A DNA stretch of 64,000 nucleotides from Flammula alnicola (Eukaryota; Basidiomycota; Agaricomycetes; Agaricales; Strophariaceae), in contig JADNRV010000176.1 of the NCBI GenBank assembly GCA_015499995.1, positions 42,908-106,907 on the forward strand, written 5' to 3'. The position numbers and the translations under genes were made by a program. Position 1 is the stretch's first letter, and every line of letters starts with the position of its first letter. The notes beneath the pieces are model-generated. The model searched no databases. It was given only the letters and a program-made list of their open reading frames with translations, and was not told the DNA's origin. Shown here piece after piece: positions 45,358 to 56,431 of the stretch.

Positions 45358-47507
45358 ATGCCTTGCCCTACATCTCCGAACCAGGTCGCGATCGACGAAA
45401 GCCACTTCTGGGACGCAAATGGGATTCATTGGAACACGCATAGGATAGGGTGGACCATCGCTGGCGGATGTGCAGCCCTTGTGAGCGCCCTTTATGAGTA
45501 TGTCTTCAGCTGTCATACGACGCTGATGAAACGGGATTTACAGACGACAATCATTTCTGCCATTACAGTTCTGCAGCATTGTCGGTGCGTGCGATCTTTT
45601 TTTGCGATGTAGACTCCGTGTAACCTTTTTCTTAACAGAAATTATACAGTTCCGGTACAGCAGCGGCAAATGTACGCAGTCCCTTCCACCGACTCCTTCA
45701 AGAACTCACGAATACGAACAGTCTCCGCATCTTATACATGCCCCCTGTCTATGCCATAATATCATTTTGTTCATACCGTTTTTTCCGGGAGTACACGTAT
45801 TATTCCTTCATTGAAGTTGGTAAGCATTTTAATTACACCATCTAATTGTTCCAAGGTCAACCAGAGTGATTGACGTCCTTTGCTAGCTTACGAGGTACGA
45901 GGTGCAGAGATTGGCGTAGAAAAGCTGGAAAAGTTGATACAGATCCATTTAGGCCATCACCTTGAGTGCTTTTTTGTACGTTCGCTTTATAAGCATCTGT
46001 GAAACGTTTCGCAAACCTAAATGTTTCCATTAGACTGCTGCTCATCGATTATGTTGCGGCCACCGCTTCAGGGCATTCAACAGACAAAGCCCTCGAGCGT
46101 AAAGATAAGATGCCTCTTCCTATACCCGTGAGTCCACCTTTCTACATGGCCGAAATTATTTCTCTCCTCAAACCTATCTTCCTTAGTTTTGTTGTTGGAG
46201 ATATCGGCCGACAAAAGTATCTCATTCCGTTCTAGTTTCTATCAATTCTTAACTGACAGATTGACATTCAGGCCTATTTCATGTACACCGTTAAAGTACG
46301 CATCCTGTTTTACTCGGACTCGAACCACAACTTAGCATCTGTACTTGTGGATCCAGTGGTCTGTCCTGCAATACGTCATCATCCGACCAGGTAGGTTGCA
46401 TGATAGACATCGGCGAACTTCACTGATCCTCATGAACTTCCAGCTGCATCGATAGCTGGTATCATTTGTGAGAAGCTGGATATTCTCTGCGACAGCGACA
46501 GTTACTCTTGGCGATACGCCTCCGTGTATATTGCGGTTGTTGATTTCATAAGCATAAGGTAAGTACCGTGCTTTTTGGCTGACCTGTCAACTGATCCTTT
46601 TGTTTGTTTGAAGCATAGCTTTATACGGCCTCCTTGTCTTCTATGGATTGACGCACCAGGAACTTGAAGGGCGCCGTCCAATGGCCAAATTTTTGTCCAT
46701 CAAATTGATCGTGATGTTTACCTTCTACCAGTCTTTCGTTGTAAGTTGATTATTGAGATACATATTTTCCTTCTTCTAACGTCCATCGGTCCAGATTGGA
46801 GCCCTAAAAGTAAACATATTGAAGGGTGATTCTAGTTTCTTTGGACGTTCCAGAGGAAGATCTGACGTTTGTGTATCCTATTGTCAGCCAATGATTATTG
46901 GACGGTTGCTAATATAAAAGACGGCCTGGATGCGTTGCTCATCTGTATCGAGGTGCCGTCATGATTTTGTTTTGCCCAAGTTTGAACAGGCTCCTCAGCT
47001 AACCGACACTCTAGATGGTGTTTTTCTCCGCGCTCATGTGGTGGGCATATACCCCAAAGGAGTACTCCAGGAAGAAAGGCACACCCCCAACCAGGATCTG
47101 GCGGCCTCTTTGGGACTCGTATGTGTCTTCCTGTTGGAAATGCTTATTTTTCGCCGAGCTGACTTTACAGAATCAATCTGGCAATAGAATCAATTATAGT
47201 GCGTCTCTATCATTTCATTTTCCTTCAACTCAAACTTAAAGCACCTCCTTGTCAAGCGGACTTCATCCTCGAAATTTTCGGCTCGCTTCGCTTTTTTGTT
47301 GATTATGCACGAGGCCGCCCACTTGCACATGGTCATGGCCACCGTGTGCCGAACGAGGTCGGGCAACCTACCAAAATGAACTTCGGACAGGCCTTTGCAG
47401 TTAGTTCTGCTACAGATCAGTCACTTCCACTTCGATCTACCTCGGAAAGCCATGCGGCCCAACCAGAGGATGTTAACATTATGCTTACCCCGTATCCTTT
47501 CAAGTAG
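45358..47507 (+). CDS. TMEM184/OST-alpha-type (DUF300) membrane protein
   Basis: Seventeen exons add up to 403 residues plus stop: 45358-45480, 45544-45584, 45639-45671, 45722-45819, 45887-45894 (8 nt), 45953-45975 (23 nt), 46034-46127, 46187-46216, 46272-46295 (24 nt), 46357-46390, 46444-46558, 46614-46740, 46795-46825, 46888-46952, 47015-47118, 47188-47198 (11 nt), 47257-47507. Family marks: IGWTIAGGCAAL (TM1), YTVPVQQRQILRILYMPPVYAI, SYRFFREYTYYSFIEVAYEAITLSAFL, LQYVIIRP, ALYGLLVFYGLTHQEL, KFLSIKLIVMFTFYQSFV, LLICIEMVFFSALMWWAY, and SLRFFVDYARGRP. Seven membrane helices and a hydrophilic C-tail are as usual. Homologues occur on endosomal or vacuolar membranes and are linked to organic-solute transport or phosphoinositide-related trafficking. 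The tiny exons are required to keep the conserved motifs continuous, which supports the model. Confidence 0.9.
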
Positions 47508-47903
47508 CAAGTAGTGAAGTGAGCCCCGCGATACCCCTGTTGTAGTGTTTCTGTATTACCCTGTTTTATTGGATAACACCCCATGTTTGCTACTCTTTCC
47601 GTTATGACTCGGATTTATAAATTTCCATACGCAGCTTTGATTGCCGTTCACTTATCATACGACACATCTCGCTGTAACTTGTAAGAGTGAGTCATCTCCA
47701 TCGAGCTCGAACCGTCGGGATACAGATACGAAACCCATGACCATGAGGCAGGTACGCAAATGGATGTATGGTTTCGCTTCTGCACCAACGGGTTTGGCGG
47801 ACGTCGGGGAACCAGATGCGAATCAATATTTGCGAGTAGTTTGCATGAGGGCCCTTAAAAATCGGATGCATGTAGGATCCAAACGTTGGACGCAAGACTG
47901 GCA
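47508..47903. other. Intergenic, convergent 3' ends
   Basis: About 400 bp between the TMEM184-type stop and the stop of the PLC-like gene; both 3' UTRs. No gene seen. Confidence 0.45.
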
Positions 47904-49591
47904 TTAAATAGTCGAGAAGAGAAACAGAAAGGTAATTGCGAGAGACGGTAACAAGAGAGGGGATGGGTAATCCTCCGTAACCCATATCGTAGCCACTCCA
48001 TTCGAAGTCGAATTGATCGAATTCGTTGGGACGGTGCTATTGACAGGTGTGGCGGATGCGTTGCTCGTACTATTCATCGAATTGGACGCAAAAGTATATG
48101 AAGAAAAGGGTATTACAACACTCGCCACGACAAGCTATGAAGGGAAGGGGGTAACAAATGGTTACTCACGCTAACCCATTTAGCTGAGCTGCAGCTTGGA
48201 ATGCTTGTCCAAGGTTAATGAAGTCGAGCAGAAGGAACTGAGGGTTGCGGTTGGCTCCTAGCGGGACGCACTTATTGACATTCGCCAGGATACTACGGAA
48301 AGAACGGATCATAGTAAGTGAACTGCCAGAAATATAGCAATTTCTGCCGACGCACGAAGCTACTCCGTTCGTAGTCGGAGCATCCAAGGGATCGCTCACG
48401 ATGACACCAGCTCCAATAGGTATGATGTTCTTGTTAAGTGAATGGTTAATCATATAGCTGTGGTCCGCCGTCGCCAGTGGGCCACTGATTCTGTCAACTG
48501 AACACGGAAATGTTGGGTCTGTGACGCTGAATGGTGTTTCCCATATCTACGCGTATCCCTGTTCAGTTCCGAGAACTATGCTGCGGGGAAGAAAAATTTA
48601 CCATTTCGAATTCCGGTAAGATAAAATTTACAGACGACGTATCCGCACCAGCATCAAGGAATACAACTACGCGTTTTCCGCTGTCAATGAGTTCTCCGAG
48701 TGTCGGCCAGTCCGATTGCTGTACAGGGACGGATGGAGGCACATAGGCTAGATCAGTAATGCCTGCAGGTAGCACATTCCCGAATGAATATCGGCAAAGT
48801 TCAGAGACACAATGATATGATTTATTTAAACCATACCTGCAGCATCAAAGGCGGGCTTCCAGACAGTGCTGACAGATTGTCCTTCCGGATTGGTGAACAA
48901 GAGCGTCAGCACCTCGTTAGGGTTAGCGTCTAAGAAAGTCTTGACTGTCTTCAGATAATCGACGACTGTTCCTCCGTCGAACAAAAGCTATCAAGGTATT
49001 AGCGGCTTAGAAATGGTTTTGAAGCCCCAACATACACAGCCTATGAATCAATGGGTTGATTTCAAAACGACGAAATAGAAGGCAACGCTGTGGGAAGCAC
49101 GTACTAGTGTGGCAAAAGTGCAATTGGCCGTCTTCTTGGTTACTAGCGTAGAACTGTTTCAGCCCACATGCTCAACGTTGATTTGATATAAAACACTGAC
49201 ACGTGGGATTGCGCTTGGAGAAGGCGAACTCCAAGGCTGAGCTGCGTGGGTATATCGACTTCCTGGTCGCGAGCAACTTTTTGTCGAACAGAAAATCAAT
49301 ACAGAAGGATCAATCTTTACAATCGTCATGATATTTACGCGCGAAAGGATCGCTGCTGAACGCAAAGGAATCGTGGGCACCAATGGCAGTTACGTTCGCG
49401 TAATTCCGATTGCACAGCTCGGCATGACCATTGCAAACGGTGGCTCTAGAGATAGTCGCGCGAGAGACATTAGGAATCAGAGACGAGAGTTAGACGTGTT
49501 AAGTCAATTCATACCTGCGTGAGGGCACGGACAGGGAGAACACCAGACCAAACGAAGACACCAAGCCCCACAGCCTCAGGAATGTGAACAT
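47904..49591 (-). CDS. PLC-like phosphodiesterase with GPI-type tail
   Basis: Secreted TIM-barrel protein of the PI-PLC X-like superfamily, paralogue of 52137-53634. Signal peptide MFTFLRLWGLVSSFGLVFSLSV, then ATVCNGHAELC, AIGAHDSFAF (first catalytic-type His), LGVRLLQAQSH, LHFCHTSCLLFDGGT (second His), PNEVLTLLFTNPE, SDWPTLGELIDSGKRVVVFLD, and a C-terminal LLLDFINLGQ. The first exon is 49591-49515. A 5-nt exon (49040-49036) supplies the Ser-Cys of CHTSC. Unlike its paralogue, a last exon (48120-47904) after the GLA junction adds an Asn/Ser/Thr-rich linker with many sequons and a hydrophobic end (SLAITFLFLFSTI), as in GPI-anchored proteins. Fungal members lack proven substrates; wall or phospholipid hydrolysis is inference. 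The Ca-binding residues of bacterial PI-PLC were not checked. Confidence 0.87.
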
Positions 49592-52062
49592 GGTCGACGG
49601 GATAGAGGAGAGGGGGACGAGGACCATTCCGCCTGTACACCCTTTAATAGAGAAGAGGTTGGGGCTGAAAGAACCACCGCGTTATGTATTAATGGACTAT
49701 CACTTGATTGAGAGACCATGTGCTCTATGCAGACGCAGGGGAGAACAGGACATTCTGGCAAACCGCAAGATGTAGTGTCATGTCCCAGCATGTCCCGTTC
49801 TCTTCACCCACGTGCATCCGAGTATCGCCAGGTCAGGCCAGGTCTTTCAGCTGAATGTGGCTTCTTGCGGAGGAACCATCCCATGAACCCCGAATATATC
49901 TTGTGGAAGAGGTCACAACGTGGAAATGCAGGCTCAGCCTCAGGCCATATCAGGTCCATAATCGGATCGTGGAAAGGCTGCGTCGTCAAATAGTGGATTT
50001 CGTGGTGATTTTCTGGCTGGTATCAGCAACGGGGATGATGGACATACGAAAGAAGGAAAGAACCGCCGGCAAAGTTTGTTCCGAAGGTCATTATTGTTTG
50101 ATGCGGGAGGAAGAAGACAACAAAACCGGCAACCATCGTCGTCACGTTTGTCTTGAGGCAGAGGATAGCGTGGGCTTTTCAATTTCGGGCCCTCATGCCT
50201 CAGGGATCAAAACTGGCCCATTGCTCTTTTATATGTGTATAGAAGCCTCAAATTGTTGACTGACACGAACATTTCTTATAGCTTTGCCGCGTGTTCACGC
50301 GCATTCCAAGCCCGTTCAACAAAGCTCGCTGAGTCGCCTTAATGTTCAAGTTCTCATGGTCAGTTTTGCCTTAGTTTTGCCCGTGTGTTTCTGGTAGCCT
50401 AGTAGTTGTTTGAGACGAGTGATTACACCTTCTAATTGGAAGATGTACAGGTGTGTAGAGTCTTTTAGTCAACTTTTCAATTTTTTTAACCGCCTAAGTA
50501 AGGCAATGATGTACTCTAAGTAAGTATACCGGCCGAAGAGACCCTATTTCTCAGACAACATTGTAGCTCGGAGTCATACTTGACTCTGTCCCGAGTTTGG
50601 CTCAAACCTTCTTGTGAGTGACGATTTATCCCGCCCTGAACCTCTCTGAACTTCATCATTCCACACCAGTGAGGCGTTTAGTTGCGCGAACACAAGCCAT
50701 GTACTGTATCTGGCATCATAGATGGAGATCGGTGTCAGGATGCTCTAGGACAGTACATAAGCCCACATATACTCCGAGTCCGCTTTTACTGGGGCCTATA
50801 TACCTTCTTTCTTGCCACAAAAAGGTTTGTTTAATGGAGACTTGCTCACAGACTAACTCACCTCAGACCATTCAAAGCCTTCTTAGTACGCCGAATCGTC
50901 TCAGGTTTAAATTTCACCTTTATCCACAACGAGCTCCCTTCAAATTTTCCGAAGACTTCTAGAAACTTCTCTGTACTGATTGAGGTTGGTGACCAACTCT
51001 GCGACCAACGTTATTGAAAAGTTACTTGGACAAACTTGAACAGGTTTCACGCCTTGGGAATTCGTGCCTCCATCATAAACGATCATCGACGAAAAAAAAG
51101 TAATTATATTCCTGGACAAAAGAGTAGTTAAAGCGCCAGATCGACGATTTCATCCTTCTTGGTGGTGCAACCTTTCTTCGTTCATGGCAGTTATGGTCAT
51201 GACCTGCCAGTACTTATTGCTATTTTTAGATCGGAAGGGATTCATTTACATCTTCTGCCTTGAAGACCTTTCCTGGCTCAATTCAACGCTCTGCCGGCAT
51301 TGTTAACAGGCGACCGCATGCACGTATTGTAATCAATTTATTAACATAACTCGACTGGTAATATTATCCCGGAGAGTCCATTCCTAGTACTTACCTACCA
51401 CTGGCTCTCTCAGCGCGCTAATTGGACGACAAACGGTATCACCTCGTAAGTTATGCACGATATTCCTGTAGAAAAGTTCAGACTACTGAAGGCAGCCACC
51501 AAGAGCATTTGCTCAAGTACTAAGTGGTTGTGCTGCATTCGTCCTGGGTTGTGCGGCACCCTGAGTGCCCCAAATATCGCCATCTCAGATTATGTTGACC
51601 AAAGGGAGAGTCTGGGAGACTGAAAGGTTGGTGAAACCTGCCATTTTTTTAGCGGATCTTATCGCTGGATTCCAAAGTCACCTCTGTAATAGTATCTCTC
51701 ATAATGAAATAAGTCCAGATGTTACAATGCGATTGCACGTAGCCTTGTTATAAATTCTAACATAAGGTACCGTTGTAAGCCTCCGATGAATTTCTCGCTT
51801 TATTTTCCCAATCATTCTCTCAAGAAACCCCATAATCAAGGAAATGCTGGAAGCCGTCCGAGTCTTCAAGCTTCAAGCTTCAAAGCTTCGGCGCTCAGCG
51901 CTAGCAAAGCTTCAAGGCTAGTCACATAGCCAAGCCAAGTGATTGGCATTGGCATCAAAAATGGGACCGAAATCTCCGCGTTTTTCTCGGCCCTTGACAA
52001 ATTCGCCTTGCCAACTTCGCCGAAAACCGGTGCTCAAACCGGACCCTTGATGTCGGTCCTCC
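49592..52062. other. 2.5-kb divergent intergenic region
   Basis: Between the divergent PLC-like genes. No gene supported; the longest + frame (49855-50259) has no family resemblance. A CTTCAAG-rich low-complexity patch lies near 51868-51925. Confidence 0.4.
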
Positions 52063-52070
52063 CATAAATA
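52063..52070 (+). promoter_or_regulatory. TATA-like box of PLC-like gene
   Basis: CATAAATA about 67 nt before the ATG at 52137, in a pyrimidine-rich leader context typical of fungal promoters. Confidence 0.45.
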
Positions 52071-52136
52071 CGCGGCCTGCCCCATCGTCGTCCCCCTCTT
52101 GAGCTGGTCTCAATACATCCCCCAAACAAATCTAAA

Positions 52137-53634
52137 ATGTTTTCGTCGCTGCGGCTGGCCGCTTTCGCTTTCGTTTCTCTTACTTTCACTTCCACTGTTC
52201 TTGGTCTTGCAATTCCAACAAAGAGGTGTGTGGATTCCCCTGACCGCTGTGATGCGCTGGCAATGGCACCAAAGGGCTAAGGCTGATGCGTGGTGTTGTT
52301 TGCTTGACCTTTGAAGGGCCCAGCTGTGTAATGGACACTCGGAATTGTGTGATCGTAAATACGGGAACACGACTTTCCTTGGTGCGCATGATTCCTTCGC
52401 GGCCAGCGGAAATCCTTTTGCGTGTAAGTATCCGGAATAAGTAGAGCAGAAGGATGGGCGCTGATGGTAAATTGGGCTATAGTGGCAAGAACGCAAGAGA
52501 TTGATGTCAACGCTCAGTTGACGCTTGGCGTAAGGTTGTTGCAAGCTCAATCCCACATGTGCGTACCTCTTTCACCTGCCCAGCCACATTTCATGTCTCA
52601 TTCTCTATGTCAATAGGAATGGCAATGACCTTCATTTCTGCCACACCAGTCAGTATTTACCTTGTCATGATGATCTCAATTCCTGACGTGCACTTTTCAT
52701 CTCTTTCTGTCCACCCTAGCATGCGTAAGTCTATTTCCTGGTACAAACTCGAACTACTTGCTGATACTTTCTTCTACAGGGTCTCTTCGATGGTGGAACA
52801 GTTGAGAGCTACCTGAACAAAGTCAAGCACTTCCTTGACAGGCACCCTAACGAGGTCCTCACCTTGATCTTCACCAACCCCGAGAACCTCTCTGTCTCTA
52901 AGGTTTGGCAACCCATTTTCGACAAGACTGGTGTGTTGCTCTTTTTCCCCCCCTAAATGCTCGAACCAAATTTCCGGTAAATGATGATCCCATGGGACTG
53001 ATTCTTACGTTTATTTTGTAGGGTTCACGGACTTGCTGTACGCCCCTCCCCAACCCGTGATGGCGCGCGACGACTGGCCAACCCTTGGCGAGATGATCGA
53101 GTCCGGCAAGCGAGTGGTGATATTCCTGGACCACGGCGCTGAGAGCCGTACTGAACCTGCGGTTGAATTCCTCTTGCCTCAGTTCCAAATGGTGCGTCTA
53201 CCTCCACTTTTTACACGACCTTACTCTTATTTATAACTTCTTTGTAGGTCTGGGAGGATAAGTATGACCCTACTGACTCGAAGTTCCCCTGCAAGGTCGA
53301 CCGAACAGCGGGTCCTCTCGCACCAAACCAGCAGCTCAGTCTGATCAATCACAACCTGAATGCCAACATCTTCCCCATCGGCCATGGTATCCTTATCCCT
53401 GACCGCCTGAGCAGCCCCAGGACCAACGGCATCAGCTCGTGAGTACATTTGACCCTTGTTCAAGTGATCAAGGCGAGCACTTACATCTCGACCTCGTGTA
53501 ATAGGATCTTGCTGCACTCGGCACACTGTGCACCATTCGTTGAGGACCGCAATCCCAATTTCGTCCTCCTCGACTATGTCAACGTTGGGCAAGGCCTCGA
53601 GGCAGTCAACCGCCTGAACGGGTTCACCTACTAG
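52137..53634 (+). CDS. Secreted PLC-like phosphodiesterase
   Basis: Nine exons (52137-52225, 52317-52423, 52483-52558, 52617-52648, 52720-52724, 52780-52930, 53022-53191, 53248-53438, 53505-53634) add up to exactly 316 codons plus stop. Signal peptide MFSSLRLAAFAFVSLTFTSTVLG. Family marks: LCNGHSELCDRKYGN, FLGAHDSFA (His), LGVRLLQAQSH, LHFCHTTCGLFDGG (His), PNEVLTLIFTNPE, DDWPTLGEMIESGKRVVIFLD, LLDYVNVGQG. The 5-nt exon CATGC is essential; without it the frame stops a few codons later. The paralogue at 47904-49591 has a 5-nt exon at the same codon position. It ends NGFTY without a GPI tail, so the product should be freely secreted. The enzymatic substrate is not known for fungal members. It is divergent to its paralogue, with 2.5 kb between starts. 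Confidence 0.9.
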
Positions 53635-54020
53635 TTTTACGATCTTACGATTTACGACTACGATTTAGCGACGCTAACCGCGACGACAAAGGATTTTTGA
53701 GGGCTTTTTCGCTGTGCGAAAATCAAATAAAACATATTTTGGGCTTACCTTTGGAGTGATCAATTGAGATGAGCGACGTTAGGCAGATCTGCTGCGCTGA
53801 TCACCGCTCATGTCCTGTAGCGCCTACTTTCAGGAGGTATGTATAATAAATATACAGCGACAGATGGCACAAAATGATAATCTAGTACATAGTCCATTCG
53901 GCCTGTCCAAGAGTTACATTGCGCGGTATGAGATCCAATTGATCCCCGATGGTCCAAGGTATAGGGGTATATACATAGGTATAGTAAAATGTCCAGTCTC
54001 GTCATTTCGGTACATCAATC
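53635..54020. other. Intergenic, convergent 3' ends
   Basis: Nearly 390 bp between the PLC-like stop and the Cys-rich gene stop. Short repeats of TACGATTTA-like motifs just after the stop; no gene. Confidence 0.4.
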
Positions 54021-54766
54021 TCACATCTGCTCCACACCTGCAGCGCATAGACCACAGCCGATGCACTCCAGGCACGCTAATAATGCAATATGTCAATCGT
54101 CCGAAAATAATTCAAATCTGGAGATGATAACATACCAAGACCTCCGCAGCATGCACACAGGTAGCATGGGCAGCACAGTGGATTCTCAAAGGCACCTTGG
54201 GGGGGTGTGGGAGGTTGGTACTGCAATGACGACGGTTTTTCAAAGGCTCACCTCGACAGCACCAAGCGCTTAGCATGATAGCGAAAATCACCACAAGGAG
54301 AAGCCCGACAAAAAGAACAATGAGATACACTGCGGGGGAACGAATGTATAAGTTCAGAGAATCAGAAAGATATTTTCCGAGACTAACGTTTATTATGCAC
54401 GAAAGTTCCTCCATTATTCGTGTTATCGCCTACAGCTCTTGAAACCAGCGTATCCATTCCCCAACCTGATGAACCTCCGAGACAGCTGAAGGCAAGCAAT
54501 CCCCCTAGAAGCACGAGTGCGATTAAAAACGGGGCAAGGAAGCGGCGCAGGCGTCCGTTGTGGCAACGGCGATGGTCCGAGTCGGATGTTGTCGAATGGC
54601 ATTGCTCGCAGGAGTGATTATGAGCAGCATGCGTCAAATTATGACCATTTCCAAGTAGACCTTTCTCTGTTAGTTCGACTGACGAGGCTTTGAGATCCAT
54701 GGAGAGGTCGTCGCTAGCTCGAGGTTGCTCAGTGACGGAAACACGTGCATACTTGACTGAAGACAT
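54021..54766 (-). CDS. Two-TM protein with Cys-rich C-terminus
   Basis: Four exons (54766-54388, 54329-54252, 54195-54136, 54076-54021) add up to 190 residues plus stop. Start at the ATG of MSSVKYARVSV; the longer frame to 54820 begins with TTG and is not used. After a hydrophilic N-terminus with a His/Cys cluster (HNHSCEQCHSTTSDSDHRRCH), there is one hydrophobic helix (FLAPFLIALVLLGGLLAF), a Gly/Asn-rich loop, and a second helix (LYLIVLFVGLLLVVIFAIML). It ends in a very Cys-rich domain with about 14 cysteines spread over three exons (WCCRG, LCCPCYLCACCGGL, CLECIGCGLC). Such tails may be palmitoylated or bind metal. I do not recognise the family; it vaguely recalls PLAC8 or CYSTM-type Cys clusters, without a firm match. 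Splice phases agree throughout. Confidence 0.7.
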
Positions 54767-55669
54767 GGAGGCGACGGTAACCGAGCCTGTCGAAGTGGGA
54801 AGAGAGTGGAAAGTGGTCAAGTGGAAGAGGGGAATAAAGCAAGGTTCTGGAGTCTACCGGGACTCGTTTAAGTAGTTAGAAGAGAAGAGAAAGATGGTGT
54901 GCAAGGCTGGGTGTGAATTTGGGCAAATCAGCCAGACGGCTCCAGACTTGGATGACGCCAAGTTGAAGCTCCTGCTATTTGGGTGCACTTCTTTCCCTGG
55001 AAAGGCCTCGTTGTGGTTACCTCGTGGCTTACACTTGACGCAAAGCATATTCAATTTTCTTGTCCGCAGTAGATGCGATGCACTGGCGGTGATATTAGTG
55101 GCGGATGTTCGTTAGTGCCAGAGAAGCAAGCCTAATTATAGTCATCGATACAGCTGGTCGTCGTCAACAAAATTTTAGGTAGACTAAATAACCGAGACGT
55201 CTGTTGGAATTCAATAGAAAATTGGGTACGGTTTGGGATGCTAAATTACAGGCAAGTGGAATTGTGTTGGATATTTGATTTTCTGGCTGATAAAAACAGG
55301 CGGTGACTGTCATTTCTTGTCAACCTTTGCGCAGCGAGATTTACATCACGGGCGGACTTTTGAGGCCGGAAAGGTTATATAAGAGAGTGCGAAGGAATGG
55401 AGAATTCTGGTTGAAGAGAAAGGCCAATAATCATCATCCAATGAGATTCGTTACGGAAAGACAACGCCGATTTCCAAGTACACAGCCCTTTTCATTGAGG
55501 ATTTCTTACATACAATGTACTGGAATTTGAAATAAACTTTACCCATCGTGATTGTTCAAATCGGTTTGTTCAAAGAGTCGGTTCTTCAAGTCCGACCGAA
55601 AGGACTAAGGGGCAGGCGGGTCGACAACGGCTATTCAACCTCGTTCAGCGCCTTTGTCCTACTGCAACT
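54767..55669. other. Intergenic
   Basis: About 900 bp with no supported gene. A + frame at 55303-55530 has no coding character. Confidence 0.4.
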
Positions 55670-56367
55670 CTAGAGAGAAAACGTACGGCAGGGAGGCACA
55701 AGCGAAGAATCAAGGGCTGCTATAGCATCATTTAATTGGGCGGGGCAGTTATTCTTTATGCACGCGATGAAGATGTCCAAGAATGCTGAATAATTCGCGC
55801 AGATGCATGCTTTGTCGTTTCTACGTTGAGGAGAAGAAGGGTCAATAAAGTGAATCGCTGAGGCTCTACGACATACATATCACAACCAATCGCAGTAGCA
55901 GATTTGAGAGCGCAGTTGCGAATGCAAGGGCTGAAACCCCAGGTCCAGTCAATGCTTTCTAAAAATGTTCTCAGTAAAATAAAATAAAACCTCAAGCAAA
56001 GACAAGGACGCAAGGACGTACTGCAGTCCTTGCTGAACACAGAAACCGGATCCGAAGTATTGACAGGAATGGGACAAGTAGCACCCACACAGGCCTCGAA
56101 GATATTTAAGAATGTGGTAGAATTGCACAGGCACTTCAAGTCAGAGCTGTTGGAAAAATTGAAGGATCAGTTTCCATATCATAACGAAGCATACTTGATA
56201 TGTAGAATTAAAATTACTTACACATTGCAGCTAGCATTGGCAGCAGCCAAATTCGCACATTTGACGCCGCATGCAGGGAGTGAAGACCACCACGGCACAG
56301 CAACCTGCGCAATGGCGACCGCAAACATGGTGCAGATAGCAGCGAAGGCGATAGAATTGAAATACAT
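55670..56367 (-). CDS. Secreted protein with two CFEM domains
   Basis: Four exons (56367-56222, 56146-56022, 55958-55877, 55820-55670) add up to 167 residues plus stop. Signal peptide MYFNSIAFAAICTMFAVAIA. Domain 1 has eight cysteines: LPACGVKC, NASC, KCLC, EACVGATC, KDC. A short SIDWTWG linker leads to domain 2, again with eight: SPCIRNC, IGCD, ACICA, IACIKNNC, PPC. CFEM domains in fungi bind haem or act at the surface or in plant contact; the Asp normally needed for haem axial binding was not identified here. There is no clear GPI tail, so it is likely secreted. TGCC|GTACGT before the stop could be an unused or further donor. It is a paralogue of the broken gene at 7007-7564 and lies divergent to an F-box A pseudogene, just as at the left end. 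Confidence 0.82.
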
Positions 56368-56424
56368 TTTGGCAGAGCTGCCTCTTGGCTGGGTGAACGA
56401 AGAATGAAAAAAATCAGGAGGAAC

Positions 56425-56431
56425 TTTATAT
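56425..56431 (-). promoter_or_regulatory. TATA-like box of double-CFEM gene
   Basis: On the minus strand ATATAAA stands about 60 nt before the ATG at 56367, matching the spacing in the truncated paralogue at 7 kb. Confidence 0.45.

Noticed and set aside
49855..50259. 134-codon + strand frame between the PLC-like genes
   Set aside because: No domain, no splice logic, and composition like random sequence.
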